A DNA stretch of 64,000 bases, from the NCBI RefSeq assembly GCF_023502145.1, contig NZ_JAMFLI010000012.1, positions 1-64,000 of the forward strand, read 5' to 3'. Under the pieces are notes generated by a model. It searched no databases. It was not told the origin of the DNA and was given only the letters and a program-made list of their open reading frames with translations. This document shows, one piece after another, positions 34,498 to 49,327 of this stretch; the first letter of the stretch is position 1, and each line of letters opens with the position of its first letter. The position numbers were made by a program, and so were the translations under genes. Origin of the DNA: Craterilacuibacter sp. RT1T. GTDB lineage: Bacteria > Pseudomonadota > Gammaproteobacteria > Burkholderiales > Chromobacteriaceae.

Positions 34498-36327
34498 TTA
34501 CTCGACAGTGACCGACTTGGCCAGATTACGCGGCTTATCGACATCGGTGCCACGGGCCAACGCCACATGGTAGGACAACATCTGTACCGGAATGGTGTGC
34601 ACGATAGGCGACAAAACGCCGGAGTGGCGCGGCGTGCGGATCACATGCACGCCCGGGCTGTCTTCGAAATGGCTGTCCAGATCGGCAAACACGAACAGCT
34701 CGCCGCCACGGGCCGAGACTTCCTGCATATTCGACTTGACCTTCTCCAGCAGGCTGTCGTTAGGCGCAATCACCACCACCGGCATGTTTTCATCCACCAG
34801 TGCCAGCGGGCCATGCTTGAGCTCGCCAGCCGGGTAGGCTTCGGCGTGGATATAGGTGATTTCCTTCAGCTTAAGCGCGCCTTCCAGTGCGATCGGGTAG
34901 TGCAGACCGCGCCCGAGGAACAGGGCATCATTCTTGGCGGCAAAACGCTCGGCCCAGGCCTTGATCTGCGGCTCGAGATTCAGCGCATGTTGCACCGAGC
35001 CCGGCAGATGGCGCAGCTCGTCGATCAGGCGTGCCTCGTCCGCGTCGCCCAGCTTGCCGCGCAGCTTGGCCAGGGTTGCGGCCAGGGTGAACAGCGCAAC
35101 CAGCTGGGTGGTGAACGCCTTGGTCGAAGCCACACCGATTTCGGCGCCGGCGCGGGTATAGAACACCAGATCGGAGGCGCGCGGAATGGCGCTCTCGCGC
35201 ACATTGCAAATGGACAGCGCCCACTTGTGACCCAGTTCGCGTGCGTACTTCAGCGCTTCCATGGTGTCCAGCGTTTCGCCCGACTGCGAAATGGTCACCA
35301 CCAGATGCTCGGGGTCGGCCCAGGCGGCACGGTAGCGGTATTCGCTGGCGATCTCCACATCGCACTGGATGCCGGCCATGGCTTCTATCCAGTATTTGGC
35401 GGTCAGGCCGGCGTAGTAGCTGGTGCCGCAAGCGAGAATCTTCACCCCGCGCACACGGCTCAATACTTCGGCCGCCTTTTCGCCAAACAACTCGGGCACG
35501 AAACCGCTATCCAGCAGGTTTTCCAGCGTGTCGGCAATCGCCTTGGGCTGTTCGTGGATTTCCTTCTGCATGAAGTGGCTGTACGGCCCCAGCTCCAGCG
35601 AAGCCAGCGAGACATCGGACACATGGATGGCGCGCAGGGCCGGCTGGTCGTCCTTGTCGGTCAGCGTTACGCCGTCACGGGTCAAGAGGCCGATATCGCC
35701 CTCTTCCAGGAAGATCACGCGGCGGGTGGCCGACAAAATGGCGGACACATCGGAGGCGATGAAGTTTTCGCCCTCACCCAAGCCCACCAGCAGCGGGCAG
35801 CCCATGCGCGCGCACACCAGTTCGTCCGGACGGTCCAGCGCAATCACGCCGATGGCGTAGGCACCGGTCAGCTCGCGCACCGCATGCTTGACCGCAGCAA
35901 ACAGGTTGCGCTCCTGCTGGTAGTAGTGATGCACCAGATGGGCAATCACTTCGGTGTCGGTCTGCGAGGTGAAGTGATAGCCGGCGTCTCTTAGCTCGGC
36001 GCGTTTGGCTTCATGGTTTTCGATAATGCCGTTATGCACCACGGCGATCAGCTCGCCGGAGACATGCGGGTGGGCATTAGGCTCGGTGACGCCACCGTGG
36101 GTGGCCCAGCGGGTATGGCCGATGCCGAGCTGACCGGTCAGCGCTTCGGCCAGCGCCGCATTTTCCATCTCGACCACCCGGCCGACACGGCGCACGCGGC
36201 GGATCTTGTCGCCGGCCAATACGGCGATGCCAGCCGAGTCATAACCGCGATATTCGAGGCGCTTCAGGCCTTCGACCAAAACCGGAACGACATTACGCGA
36301 GGCAATAGCGCCAACAATTCCACACAT
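34498..36327 (-). CDS. glmS: Glutamine-fructose-6-phosphate aminotransferase
   Basis: A 609-residue enzyme making glucosamine 6-phosphate from fructose 6-phosphate and glutamine, first step of UDP-GlcNAc synthesis. The start at 36327 gives Met-Cys-Gly-Ile, so Cys is exposed as N-terminal nucleophile; AAGGAG lies upstream. Two SIS domains fill the C-terminal half; the end AKSVTVE is the conserved tail that TnsD proteins read. The upstream DeoR gene ends 2 bp away. The Tn7-like element lies 25 bp downstream and leaves the coding sequence intact, but has removed its natural terminator. Confidence 0.98.
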   Translation of the reverse strand: MCGIVGAIASRNVVPVLVEGLKRLEYRGYDSAGIAVLAGDKIRRVRRVGRVVEMENAALAEALTGQLGIGHTRWATHGGVTEPNAHPHVSGELIAVVHNGIIENHEAKRAELRDAGYHFTSQTDTEVIAHLVHHYYQQERNLFAAVKHAVRELTGAYAIGVIALDRPDELVCARMGCPLLVGLGEGENFIASDVSAILSATRRVIFLEEGDIGLLTRDGVTLTDKDDQPALRAIHVSDVSLASLELGPYSHFMQKEIHEQPKAIADTLENLLDSGFVPELFGEKAAEVLSRVRGVKILACGTSYYAGLTAKYWIEAMAGIQCDVEIASEYRYRAAWADPEHLVVTISQSGETLDTMEALKYARELGHKWALSICNVRESAIPRASDLVFYTRAGAEIGVASTKAFTTQLVALFTLAATLAKLRGKLGDADEARLIDELRHLPGSVQHALNLEPQIKAWAERFAAKNDALFLGRGLHYPIALEGALKLKEITYIHAEAYPAGELKHGPLALVDENMPVVVIAPNDSLLEKVKSNMQEVSARGGELFVFADLDSHFEDSPGVHVIRTPRHSGVLSPIVHTIPVQMLSYHVALARGTDVDKPRNLAKSVTVE

Positions 36328-36329
36328 CT

Positions 36330-37115
36330 TTATCTCCTTGAAGAATCCGCAGGCCATGGCGCGCAGATCAGCGTCACCCCTTTGGCCTGAATCATGTCCC
36401 TTGCCGCCGGCGACAGCGCGTCGTCGGTCACCAGCGTCCGGATGCGTGCCCACGGCAGCTCCAGATTGGGAATACGCCGGCCTATCTTGTCCGACTCGAC
36501 CATCACCACCACTTCGCGCGCGACCTCGGCCATCACCTGCGACAGCCCCACCAGTTCGTTAAAGGTGGTGGTGCCGCGTTCCAGATCGATGCCGTCGGCA
36601 CCGATAAACAACTGGTCAAAATCGTAGGAGCGCAGCACCTGTTCGGCTACCTGCCCCTGAAACGATTCCGAATGTGGGTCCCAAGTGCCGCCAGTCATCA
36701 ATAGCGTCGGCTCGTTCTCCAGCTCGCATAGCGCACCGGCCACATTCAGCGAATTGGTCATCACCACTAAGCCCCGCTTGTTGCCAAGCAAGGGAATCAT
36801 GGCGCTGGTGGTGGTGCCGCTATCGATAATGATGCGGTTGTGGTCGCGTATGCATTCGGCCGCAGCACTGGCGATGGCCAGCTTTCGTGGCGAAACTTTT
36901 AGCGGCTCGATACCGACCATTTCCGCCGGCAAAGACACCGCGCCGCCATAGCGCCGCAACAACAAGCCGCCCGTCTCCAGCAAAGCCAGATCCTTGCGTA
37001 TGGTGACTTCCGAGGTGGAAAAACACTGCGTCAGTTCGTCCACGCTGATTTCACCACGCTCCTGCACCAGTGCCACAATGGCGTGGCGCCGCTGCTGGGT
37101 GTTTCGTTTGGTCAT
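36330..37115 (-). CDS. DeoR-family regulator in the glmU-glmS locus
   Basis: A 261-residue DeoR/GlpR-type repressor: N-terminal HTH ([20 protein letters not shown], about 22-41) and a sugar-phosphate-binding domain ([15 protein letters not shown] near 99-113, LFIGADGID near 175). It starts at the ATG of [10 protein letters not shown]; the longer upstream frame lacks support. It is 2 bp from glmS, hence cotranscribed, and downstream of glmU after a terminator. Context suggests it controls amino-sugar synthesis in response to a phosphosugar, as inference. Confidence 0.88.
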   Translation of the reverse strand: MTKRNTQQRRHAIVALVQERGEISVDELTQCFSTSEVTIRKDLALLETGGLLLRRYGGAVSLPAEMVGIEPLKVSPRKLAIASAAAECIRDHNRIIIDSGTTTSAMIPLLGNKRGLVVMTNSLNVAGALCELENEPTLLMTGGTWDPHSESFQGQVAEQVLRSYDFDQLFIGADGIDLERGTTTFNELVGLSQVMAEVAREVVVMVESDKIGRRIPNLELPWARIRTLVTDDALSPAARDMIQAKGVTLICAPWPADSSRR

Positions 37116-37205
37116 GGCTAAATTTCGTTTCGAAAGTTTTCCGACTATAGCAGCAGCATGCAGGACAGGGCAAGAAAGGCGCGCAGCAAGCAGGTGAGAC
37201 GGCAC

Positions 37206-37234
37206 AAAAAAACGCCTTGCCGCAGGGCAAGGCG
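37206..37234 (-). terminator. Terminator after glmU
   Basis: CGCCTTGCC and GGCAAGGCG form a 9-bp stem with a GCAG loop; leftward it is followed by seven T. Separates glmU from the DeoR-glmS unit. Confidence 0.88.
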
Positions 37235-37257
37235 TGAGCAGCCAGAAGCTCTATCTA

Positions 37258-38622
37258 TCAGGCTTTTTTCTGCGGCCGGCTCCAGCCGGGGATGCTGGTC
37301 TGGCGGGCACGCGCCACCGTCAGCTGGCCGGCCGGCGCGGTTTTGCTGATCACCGAACCGGCGGCAATGGTCGCCCCGGCCTCCAGCGTCACCGGTGCCA
37401 CCAGCATGGAACCGGAGCCGACAAAGACATTATCGCCGATCACGGTGCGGAACTTGTTCACCCCGTCGTAGTTGCAGGTAACGGTGCCGGCACCCACATT
37501 GACCAGGCTGCCGATATCGGTGTCGCCGATATAGGTGAGATGATTGACCTTGGAGCCTTCGCCCACCACGCTTTTCTTGATTTCGACAAAGTTGCCGACA
37601 TGGACATGTGCCGCCAGTTCGGCGCCCGGGCGCAGGCGCGCATACGGCCCGATGCGGCAAGCCTCGCCCACTACCGCGTCTTCCAGATGCGAATACGGTG
37701 CAATCTTGCTGCCGGCAGCGACCTTGACGTTCTTCAGCACGCAATAGGCGCCAACTTCCACGCCCTCACCCAGGCTGACTTCGCCTTCAAACACACAGCC
37801 GACGTCGATCAGCACATCCTGGCCATGGCTGAGCGTGCCGCGGATATCGATGCGCGCAGGATCAGCCAGGCCGACGCCGTTGACCAGCAGTTCATGCGCC
37901 TGATTAAGCTGCAAGATGCGCTCGAGCTCGGCCAGCTGCACCTTGTTATTGACGCCGGCGGCCTGCCAGCTATCCGCCACCTTCATGCCGTGCACGCGCA
38001 CGCCGTCGCGCACCGCCAGGGCAATCACATCGGTCAGGTAATACTCGCCCTGAGCATTGCCGTTTTTCAGCTCTTCCAGCCAGCGCGCCAGATGCTTGTT
38101 CGGCAGCACCAGCATGCCGGTATTGATCTCGGTAATCGCACGCTGCTCGGCGCTGCAATCCTTGTCTTCGACAATGGCGGCAATCGCGCCGTCGCTGCCG
38201 CGTACGATGCGGCCATAGCCGGACGGATTGGCCAGGGTATCGGTCAACAGCGCCACTTCGTCACCGGCCAGTGCCACCAGCTCGCTCAGGGTATCGGCAC
38301 GGGTCAGCGGTACATCGCCATACAGCACCAGGGTATGGCCATCGGCCGGCAGTTCGGACAAGGCCATTTTCAGCGCGTGGCCGGTGCCCAGCTGCTCGGC
38401 CTGCAAGGCCCACCCCAGATCGGTATCACGCAGCGTCTCGCGCACCTGCTCGCCACCATGGCCATACACAATGACCAGCTTGGCCGGCTTCAGCGTACGT
38501 GCGGTTGCGACCACGCGCGACAGCATGGGTGCCCCACCGATCTTGTGCAGCACTTTGGGAAGACGGGAATACATGCGCTTGCCCTTGCCGGCAGCGAGAA
38601 TGGCGACGCTCAGACGGTTCAT
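37258..38622 (-). CDS. glmU: Bifunctional UDP-N-acetylglucosamine pyrophosphorylase / glucosamine-1-phosphate N-acetyltransferase
   Basis: A 454-residue enzyme completing UDP-GlcNAc synthesis. The N-terminal uridyltransferase has the ILAAGKGKRM signature (residues about 9-18). The C-terminal left-handed beta helix has hexapeptide repeats and the acetyltransferase stretch GDTDIGSLVNVGAGTVTCNYDG. Length matches the family. With DeoR and glmS it forms an amino-sugar locus, though a terminator separates glmU from them. Confidence 0.98.
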   Translation of the reverse strand: MNRLSVAILAAGKGKRMYSRLPKVLHKIGGAPMLSRVVATARTLKPAKLVIVYGHGGEQVRETLRDTDLGWALQAEQLGTGHALKMALSELPADGHTLVLYGDVPLTRADTLSELVALAGDEVALLTDTLANPSGYGRIVRGSDGAIAAIVEDKDCSAEQRAITEINTGMLVLPNKHLARWLEELKNGNAQGEYYLTDVIALAVRDGVRVHGMKVADSWQAAGVNNKVQLAELERILQLNQAHELLVNGVGLADPARIDIRGTLSHGQDVLIDVGCVFEGEVSLGEGVEVGAYCVLKNVKVAAGSKIAPYSHLEDAVVGEACRIGPYARLRPGAELAAHVHVGNFVEIKKSVVGEGSKVNHLTYIGDTDIGSLVNVGAGTVTCNYDGVNKFRTVIGDNVFVGSGSMLVAPVTLEAGATIAAGSVISKTAPAGQLTVARARQTSIPGWSRPQKKA

Positions 38623-38649
38623 GTGAGTTCTATGTTTTCAACGGATAAG

Positions 38650-38679
38650 AAAAAGGCTGCCACGTAACGTGGCAGCCTT
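38650..38679 (-). terminator. Terminator of the atp operon
   Basis: AAGGCTGCCACGT and ACGTGGCAGCCTT give a 13-bp stem with a one-base centre at 38653-38679; the leftward transcript then runs into T5. It sits between atpC and glmU. Confidence 0.88.
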
Positions 38680-38706
38680 CGAATATACACCAAAATCGGC
38701 ACATCC

Positions 38707-39129
38707 TTAGCGGACGCGCTTCCTCAGGTAGTCGAGCGTCTTGAGTTCGGCGATGGCCACTGCCAGCGCGGCTTGCGCCTTGGCTGTGTCCATATCGTCG
38801 CCGGACTTGCGGATAGCCTCTTCGGCTACACGCTTCGCTTCGTTTGCACGCGCTTCGTCCAGGTCCTCGCCGCGAATCGCGGTGTCGGTCAGTACGGTCA
38901 CCAGTGTAGGCTGCACTTCCATCATGCCACCCGACACGGCCACCAGCACTTCTTCCTTGCTACCCGGTACCGTCAGACGCAATACGCCCGGCTTGATACG
39001 GGTCAGCAGCGGAACGTGACGCGGATAGACACCGATTTCGCCTTCGGCAGCCGGAGCCACCAGAAACTCGGCTTCACCCGAATAAATCAGCTGTTCGGTG
39101 CTGACCACTTCCACCTGCATCGTAGCCAT
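38707..39129 (-). CDS. atpC: F1F0 ATP synthase subunit epsilon
   Basis: A 140-residue central-stalk subunit: N-terminal beta sandwich (MQVEVVSTEQLIYSGEAEFL; GEIGVYPRHVPLLTRIKPG) and C-terminal helical pair. It couples rotation and can inhibit ATP hydrolysis. Last gene of the atp operon, 15 bp after atpD, followed by a strong terminator. Confidence 0.97.
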   Translation of the reverse strand: MATMQVEVVSTEQLIYSGEAEFLVAPAAEGEIGVYPRHVPLLTRIKPGVLRLTVPGSKEEVLVAVSGGMMEVQPTLVTVLTDTAIRGEDLDEARANEAKRVAEEAIRKSGDDMDTAKAQAALAVAIAELKTLDYLRKRVR

Positions 39130-39144
39130 GAGCCGTCTCCTCTA

Positions 39145-40548
<1,404 letters not shown>

Positions 40549-40582
40549 CTAAACTCAATAAACTTTTACAGGCGCTGTGCGC

Positions 40583-41449
40583 TTAAACTGCGGCGGCACC
40601 GGCTACGATTTCGGACAGTTCCGTGGTAATCGCCGTCTGGCGCGACTTGTTGTACACAAGTTGCAGCTGCTTGATAGCGTTACCGGCGTTATCAGTGGCC
40701 GACTTCATGGCAACCATACGGGCTGCCTGCTCGGAAGCAGAAGATTCGGCTGCAGCCTGATACACCACCGACTCGATATAGCGACGCACCAGGAACTCCA
40801 TGACGTCGTGTGCGTTCGGCTCGTACAGGTAATCCCACGAGTGCGAATGCTCAACCACCATCAAGTGCGGTGTCAGCGGCAGCAACTGCTCCAACACCGG
40901 CTCCTGTTTCATCGTATTCACGAAGCCCGGATACACGATATAAATCGCATCCAGCTCACCGGCGGCGTATTTCTTAAACAACACCGTCAGCGGGCCGATC
41001 AGTTTTTCCATCTTGGGCACATCGCCCAGCTGGACCGCGCTCGACACGACATTCATGCGTGTACGCTGGCAGGCCGCGAGGCCTTTCTGACCCAGGGCGC
41101 AAACGTCGACTTCGACGCCTGCGTCAGTCAGATCCTTCACCTTACCGTAGAAGGCCTTGAGTGTGTTGACGTTCAAGCCGCCACACAGACCCTTGTCCGA
41201 GGTGATCAGGATAATGCCGGCACGCTTGATTTCGTCGCGACGGGCAAGCAGCGGGTGCTCCAGGTCAGCATTGGCCTGGGCAAGGTGCGCCATCACTGCG
41301 CGCACCTTTTCGGCGTAGGGACGCGCAGCACGCATGCGTTCCTGCGATTTGCGCATCTTGGAGGTCGACACCATCTGCATTGCGCGGGTGATCTTCTGCG
41401 TGTTTTTCACGCTGCGGATCTTGGTGAGAATCTCTTTGCCGACTGCCAT
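40583..41449 (-). CDS. atpG: F1F0 ATP synthase subunit gamma
   Basis: A 288-residue rotor subunit: N-terminal helix IRSVKNTQKITRAMQMVS, the conserved SDKGLCGGLN near 85, and C-terminal helix KSATDNAGNAIKQLQLVYNK followed by TELSEIVAGAAA. Standard position between atpA and atpD. Confidence 0.98.
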   Translation of the reverse strand: MAVGKEILTKIRSVKNTQKITRAMQMVSTSKMRKSQERMRAARPYAEKVRAVMAHLAQANADLEHPLLARRDEIKRAGIILITSDKGLCGGLNVNTLKAFYGKVKDLTDAGVEVDVCALGQKGLAACQRTRMNVVSSAVQLGDVPKMEKLIGPLTVLFKKYAAGELDAIYIVYPGFVNTMKQEPVLEQLLPLTPHLMVVEHSHSWDYLYEPNAHDVMEFLVRRYIESVVYQAAAESSASEQAARMVAMKSATDNAGNAIKQLQLVYNKSRQTAITTELSEIVAGAAAV

Positions 41450-41485
41450 AACTAGACCTTTCTTTGAACAGCGTTAGCGAAAGGC

Positions 41486-43030
<1,545 letters not shown>

Positions 43031-43038
43031 GATCTCTC

Positions 43039-43575
43039 CTAATTCTTGAGGCTTGCCGCCATCGCGTGCAGTTTGCCGCGAACGGAAGCGTCGATGACGT
43101 CATCACCGATCAACACCCGGATACCACCGATCAGCTCGGGGTCCACACGCACGTCAAGGCGTACGGTCTTGCCGTACTTCCTGGAAAGCGTGTCGGTGAG
43201 TTCGGACTTCTGGACGTCGGTCATGGGGAAGGCGCTGTCTGCGACTGCATCCAGCACCCCTTCTGCCTCGGCCTTCAGGAGTTCAAACTGTTCGGCGATT
43301 TCGGGCAACAACAGCAGGCGTCCGTTTTCGATAAGCGCGCCGAGGAAGTGTTTCACTTCTTCGTTGCCACGCTCGGCGAGCACGTCCAGCAGCAATGCCT
43401 CAACCTCTTGTGCGGTATGTTTCGGGTGGGTGATTACTTCGGCCACACCCGGGGTTTTCACCATGGCAGCCAGCCAGGACAGCGTCTCGGACCACGCGCC
43501 CATAGACTGCTGTTCGCCGGCGAGGCTGTATACCGCTTCGGCGTAGGGCCTTGCTACGGTAGTAAGTTCTGCCAT
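43039..43575 (-). CDS. atpH: F1F0 ATP synthase subunit delta
   Basis: A 178-residue peripheral stalk subunit from [19 protein letters not shown]; the longer frame to 43662 overlaps atpF and is not needed. The conserved C-terminal segment [21 protein letters not shown]-type is present. It sits 8 bp from atpA and 7 bp after atpF. Confidence 0.96.
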   Translation of the reverse strand: MAELTTVARPYAEAVYSLAGEQQSMGAWSETLSWLAAMVKTPGVAEVITHPKHTAQEVEALLLDVLAERGNEEVKHFLGALIENGRLLLLPEIAEQFELLKAEAEGVLDAVADSAFPMTDVQKSELTDTLSRKYGKTVRLDVRVDPELIGGIRVLIGDDVIDASVRGKLHAMAASLKN

Positions 43576-43582
43576 GAGCTGA

Positions 43583-44053
43583 TTACAACTCCGCTTTGAT
43601 GGAGGCCAACAGATCGGCGTTTTTGGCTTGATCGATCTCGCGGCGCAGAATCTTCTCTGCACCGGCTACGGCGAGGACGGCAACCTGCTCACGCAGAACC
43701 TCCTTGGCACGCAGCACTTCCTGCTCGATTTCAGCCTTGGCATCGGATACCAGCTTGGCACCCTCGACGCGTGCAGCGTCTTTTGCCTCTTCCACGATCT
43801 GATTGGCACGTTTTTCGGCGGCCAGCATGATTTCGGTCGACTGCTGTTTGGCTTTGCGAACTTCATCCGCAACGCGTTTTTCAGCGGCCTCCAGATCCTG
43901 CTTGCCACGTTCGGCAGCAGCCAGGCCATCTGCAATGCGCCTGGCGCGCTCATCCATCATGTTGGTAAGCGGAGGCCAAACAAACTTCATGGTGAACCAC
44001 ACCAGGATGGCGAACGTGATCGCCTGACCCAGTAGTGTTGCGTTAAATTCCAC
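43583..44053 (-). CDS. atpF: F1F0 ATP synthase subunit b
   Basis: A 156-residue stator subunit: one N-terminal membrane helix ([20 protein letters not shown]) followed by a long charged Ala/Glu/Lys coiled coil that dimerises and contacts delta. Typical proteobacterial length. Confidence 0.97.
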   Translation of the reverse strand: MEFNATLLGQAITFAILVWFTMKFVWPPLTNMMDERARRIADGLAAAERGKQDLEAAEKRVADEVRKAKQQSTEIMLAAEKRANQIVEEAKDAARVEGAKLVSDAKAEIEQEVLRAKEVLREQVAVLAVAGAEKILRREIDQAKNADLLASIKAEL

Positions 44054-44105
44054 GCTTGTTTCCCTCCAGAATGATGACTTGCAACAACCTATCCCTGTTC
44101 AGGGA

Positions 44106-44393
<288 letters not shown>

Positions 44394-44458
44394 TTAGATA
44401 TCTCCTGAAACTAAAACTAAGGATGGTTGGTGAAACGTTTAAAAAACTAAGGAACTCT

Positions 44459-45639
<1,181 letters not shown>

Positions 45640-45668
45640 GACGCACATCGTCTTAGAAAAATCGACCG

Positions 45669-45698
45669 ATTATAGTCACGCCATTAAAATGACGTCAA
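45669..45698 (-). promoter_or_regulatory. Sigma70-type promoter of the atp operon
   Basis: On the minus strand, TTGACG (45693-45698) and TATAAT (45669-45674) are separated by 18 bp, 20-30 bp upstream of atpI. This is a near-consensus housekeeping promoter in the right place for the nine-gene atp operon. Confidence 0.75.
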
Positions 45699-46020
45699 CA
45701 AATTACGACTAATATAGCTGCAGTGCAGCATACCCCATCCAGCCCTGCTCGCCCCGCAAGCGGCCGATCATACAGCGACATTCAGTTAGCGCCTAATACT
45801 CGATAGTCATTACACGAAAAAATCTGGCCACCCTATTCCACTCACTGCCAAACACGACTTTGACAACAATGGCATTGGGCCATAATGCGCAAAGCCGCAC
45901 TCTAGGCGCGGCAGAACAAGGTGGCAACACACCGCCTTGGGCAAACGAATAAACTGCCACCCGGGATGAGATCTGGAGAAACATCCGCCATCTCATCCCG
46001 GCTTACCACACCGCGGCAGC
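45699..46020. other. Gap between the atp promoter and argF, with a 12-bp inverted repeat
   Basis: No gene is supported. CCGGGATGAGAT at 45961-45972 and ATCTCATCCCGG at 45990-46001 form a perfect 12-bp stem with a 17-nt loop, 20 bp downstream of the argF stop. There is no T tract, so it may be a processing or attenuating hairpin rather than a classical terminator. Confidence 0.55.
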
Positions 46021-47028
46021 TTAGCTACCCATGGTTGCGACCATAATCGCCTTGATGGTGTGCATGCGGTTTTCCGCCTGCTCAAAAGCCAGACTCGCGG
46101 CGCTTTCAAACACCTCGTCGGTCACTTCGATACCGTTGGCGAATTCAGGATATTGAGCCGCAATCTGCTTACCGACCTTGGTGTTCGTATTGTGGAAGGC
46201 TGGCAGGCAGTGCATCAGTTTGATCTGCGGGTTGCCCGAAGCGGCCATCAGCGCGCTATCGACGCGGAATGGCTTGAGCAGCGCGATACGCTCGCCCCAG
46301 CGTTCCATCGGCTCACCCATCGACACCCAGACGTCGGTGTGGATAAAGTCTGCACCCTTAACCGCAGCTTGTGGATCATTCGTCACCAACAGGCGAGCGC
46401 CGGTCTTCTTGGCGATCTCCTGGCACTGCTTAACCAACTCTGCATCCGGCTCCAGCCCCTTCGGACCAGCGATACGCACGTCCATGCCCATCAGGCAGCC
46501 AATCACCATCAACGAGTGGCCCATATTGTTGTGTGCGTCACCGACATAGGCGTAAGCGATCTGCGACATCGGTTTGTCGCAATTTTCGGTCATGGTCATC
46601 ACATCGCACAGCATCTGCGTCGGGTGCCAGGCATCGGTCAGGCCGTTGAAAACCGGTACGCTGGAATACTTGGCCAGCTCTTCCACGTCGTCCTGGGCAA
46701 AACCGCGGAATTCAATACCGTCGTAGAAGCGGCTCAACACACGGGCGGTATCGGCGATGCTTTCCTTGTGCCCCAGCTGCGAGCTGCTTGGATCGATATA
46801 GGTCACATGCGCGCCCTGATCGTGGGCGGCCACTTCGAACGAGCAGCGGGTGCGGGTCGAGGTCTTCTCAAAAATCAGCGCGACGTTCTTGCCAACCAGG
46901 CGCTGCACTTCGTTACCGACGTACTTGGCACGTTTCAGGTCGCGTGCCAGATCGAGCAAGTACAGCAACTCGCGTTGGGTGAAGTCCAGCTCTTTCAGAA
47001 AGTGACGGTTTTTCAGATTGAAAGCCAT
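46021..47028 (-). CDS. argF: Ornithine carbamoyltransferase
   Basis: A 335-residue enzyme making citrulline from ornithine and carbamoyl phosphate in arginine synthesis. Carbamoyl-phosphate site: [13 protein letters not shown] near 55-67; ornithine site: MHCLPAFHN near 272. The start at 47028 has AAGGAG upstream. The length and type match the anabolic enzyme of Escherichia coli. It stands alone, between a TDT transporter gene and the atp operon. Confidence 0.96.
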   Translation of the reverse strand: MAFNLKNRHFLKELDFTQRELLYLLDLARDLKRAKYVGNEVQRLVGKNVALIFEKTSTRTRCSFEVAAHDQGAHVTYIDPSSSQLGHKESIADTARVLSRFYDGIEFRGFAQDDVEELAKYSSVPVFNGLTDAWHPTQMLCDVMTMTENCDKPMSQIAYAYVGDAHNNMGHSLMVIGCLMGMDVRIAGPKGLEPDAELVKQCQEIAKKTGARLLVTNDPQAAVKGADFIHTDVWVSMGEPMERWGERIALLKPFRVDSALMAASGNPQIKLMHCLPAFHNTNTKVGKQIAAQYPEFANGIEVTDEVFESAASLAFEQAENRMHTIKAIMVATMGS

Positions 47029-47164
47029 TTTGATACTCCTTGAGATTAAAACTACCCTGAGCGCCTCACCAGCAATGGCAGGCGAGTGACGTTCAAACAA
47101 CTTAAAGATCCTGCCCTACCCGCACTGGATGTGACCCCTACTGACAGACGGATCGCCCCAATAC

Positions 47165-47185
47165 GAATTAACATTTAATAATTCA
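47165..47185 (-). promoter_or_regulatory. Weak ARG-box-like dyad upstream of argF
   Basis: GAATT at 47165-47169 and AATTC at 47180-47184 form a dyad within an AT-rich block about 140 bp before argF; on the minus strand it reads TGAATTATTAAATG. It resembles an ArgR half-site pair, but the match to the full ARG box is partial. Confidence 0.25.
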
Positions 47186-47237
47186 CTAATATTTGTATAG
47201 CACGCAGCGCCACGTATGCCAGCCCTGTGCTTCCTTT

Positions 47238-48233
47238 TCAGCGTCCAAGCAGACGAGCGAGCAAGTAATGACGCAGAAACTTCCAGCTTACATAGCCCAC
47301 CACCAGTGCGGCGACCCACAGCTCGAAATCAGCCAGCGCATGCACTTGAGCCACGTATTTATTCGCCAAGCCCCACACACCCAGCTGTGCCGACAACTTG
47401 TACAATGCCGTAGCGCCAATCACCATCGGGAAAGTAAAGGCCGCATAAGCAGGAGAGAACGGCAGGCGCATCAGGCGCAGGAAAAAGAGGTAGATCACAC
47501 TGGTCATCAGTACGGCGATCCCGGCGAGCAGCCCCACCAGCAGGAACGAAGGCTGTTGCACCACAGTCAGGTAACCGGCGAGACCCAGGCTGGCTGGCGC
47601 GGCCAGAATCGCCAGCGTAGGCTTGGCCTGGTCGGGCACTTCGCTGGCAAACACCAGACGGTAGATCATCACCGGCAGCATCACCAGATAACAAGCCAGG
47701 CCGAATGCGATCAACGCCTGCGCAAGCCACAGCAAGCTGCCACCCGGAAAGCTGACCGCGGCCACGATGATGCCGACCGGCGGCACGAACCAGCTGGGTA
47801 CCATATGGTGCAGGCGAAAGTCGCGGGCACGGTGCCAGACAAAACTCGTCAGGAACACCAGATGCAGGACGATGGCCGACAACCAGACCGTCAGCGCCAG
47901 CGGCAAAGAGAACAACGAAATCGCCTTGGCGACCACCATCAACGCCATCGCCATCGTTGGCACCACACTACCGACCACCGGGTGCGCCAGATCCTGACGC
48001 AACAGTTGCGGAGCATGGATAAACTTCAGCAACAGCGCCAGCAGCAACACGCCGGCAAGTGCGGCACCAGTCAGCTGGAACATGCCGCCGGCTGGCATAA
48101 AGTTCTCCCAACACCAGCCCAGACTGGCAATACCCAAGGCGAGCCCCCCCATCGGCGTCGGGATGGCGCACAGGCAGCTGTCCAAGGTTGATTTGGCGGT
48201 GTCGCCGGCCGGGTTGTGCAGAATGGTTTCCAT
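47238..48233 (-). CDS. TDT/SLAC1-family transporter (TehA-like)
   Basis: A 331-residue protein from METILHNPAG with AAGGAG upstream. About ten membrane helices; the N-terminal PTPMGGLALGIASLGW motif is typical of the TDT (tellurite-resistance/dicarboxylate) family that includes TehA and plant SLAC1 anion channels. Substrate unknown. It is divergent from a LysR gene that probably controls it. Confidence 0.85.
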   Translation of the reverse strand: METILHNPAGDTAKSTLDSCLCAIPTPMGGLALGIASLGWCWENFMPAGGMFQLTGAALAGVLLLALLLKFIHAPQLLRQDLAHPVVGSVVPTMAMALMVVAKAISLFSLPLALTVWLSAIVLHLVFLTSFVWHRARDFRLHHMVPSWFVPPVGIIVAAVSFPGGSLLWLAQALIAFGLACYLVMLPVMIYRLVFASEVPDQAKPTLAILAAPASLGLAGYLTVVQQPSFLLVGLLAGIAVLMTSVIYLFFLRLMRLPFSPAYAAFTFPMVIGATALYKLSAQLGVWGLANKYVAQVHALADFELWVAALVVGYVSWKFLRHYLLARLLGR

Positions 48234-48357
48234 GCTGATCTCCTTGCTGCAGCAGATATTGCCAACGTCTGACTGCTCTGGTATCGATGAACAACACTGT
48301 ACGTCCGGCCAAAAATAAATAACATCTGAATGTTTTTTACATAACGTAAATAAAAAA

Positions 48358-49248
48358 TTGACAACACACCTGACCTTACGCCAATTGCAGGCATTCCTGT
48401 CCGTTGCCCGCCTGGGTTCGCTCACCCCGGCAGCCGAAGAACAAGGCTTGAGCCGGGCAGCGCTCAGCCAGTCGCTACAGGAACTGGAGCGACAACTTGG
48501 CTGCACCCTATTCGACCGCAGCGGCTACCGCTTGCGGCTGAATGCCGCAGGTGAAACCCTGCTACCAATGGCAGATGAGCTTTTGACCCGCACCCGGCAA
48601 ATAGAACAACAGTTTGGCGAACCGGACAAACTGCCAAGCAAATTGCGGCTGGGTGCCAGCGATACCATCGGCAGCTATTTGCTACCGAAAATCGTCGCCC
48701 GGCTGCAGGCGCATTTTCCAGACCTGCAGCTTGAAGTCGGCATTTACAACAGCCAAACCCTGTGCGGCCAGCTGCAACGCTATGAGCTGGATCTGGCGCT
48801 GATTGAAGGAGAAGTACTCGATAGCGAGCTGGCGGTAACGCCATGGAGAGAGGATGAGCTGTGGATTGTCGCACCTGGCAACAGCGCAAGCCCTATGGAC
48901 TGGCCGGCACTACGGCAACAGCGCTGGATCGTGCGGGAGGCTGGCTCCAGTAGCCGGGTTCAGTTTGAGCAACTGCTACTGCCGCAACTAGGAGACACAC
49001 CAAACACCCTGATATTCAATACCACCGAAGCGATCGTACAAGCTGTCTGCGCCGGACTGGGCTGCGCCCTGCTTTCCTCACTGGCCGTCAGCAAGCGCGT
49101 CGAGGATGGTGCATTGAGGCGGGTCACGCTGCCGCAGCAGCTCAGCCGGCCGATGACCATTGTCCGGCTGAAAAACCGCTATATCACACCGCGCACCACA
49201 CAGGTCCTACAATGGCTGGCAGGCCAGGAATCCAGCCCGCAAGAGTAA
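48358..49248 (+). CDS. LysR-family regulator divergent from the TDT transporter
   Basis: A 296-residue LysR protein: HTH in SLTPAAEEQGLSRAALSQSLQELE (about 20-43) and effector domain beginning LRLGASDTIGSYLLP near 98. It resembles the LysR at 7392 in overall design. The only in-frame start that keeps the HTH is TTG at 48358, with no clear ribosome site in the AT-rich leader, so the start is unusual. The 124-bp gap to the divergent transporter gene is the likely control region. Confidence 0.85.
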   Translation: MTTHLTLRQLQAFLSVARLGSLTPAAEEQGLSRAALSQSLQELERQLGCTLFDRSGYRLRLNAAGETLLPMADELLTRTRQIEQQFGEPDKLPSKLRLGASDTIGSYLLPKIVARLQAHFPDLQLEVGIYNSQTLCGQLQRYELDLALIEGEVLDSELAVTPWREDELWIVAPGNSASPMDWPALRQQRWIVREAGSSSRVQFEQLLLPQLGDTPNTLIFNTTEAIVQAVCAGLGCALLSSLAVSKRVEDGALRRVTLPQQLSRPMTIVRLKNRYITPRTTQVLQWLAGQESSPQE

Positions 49249-49327
49249 GAAAGCGCCGGCATGATTGACCTGAGAAAACCGGGCGCATGGCGAAAAAAAG
49301 CGGCGGCCACCTGTGCCGCCGCTAGCG

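Noticed and set aside
34420-35994. Long plus-strand ORF (524 codons) opposite glmS
   Set aside because: It is the antisense shadow of glmS in GC-rich DNA: His/Gln/Arg-rich, no domain, and it starts inside the transposon end.
45793-45996. Minus-strand ORF of 67 codons between argF and atpI
   Set aside because: No ribosome site or family resemblance, and it spans the 45961-46001 hairpin region.
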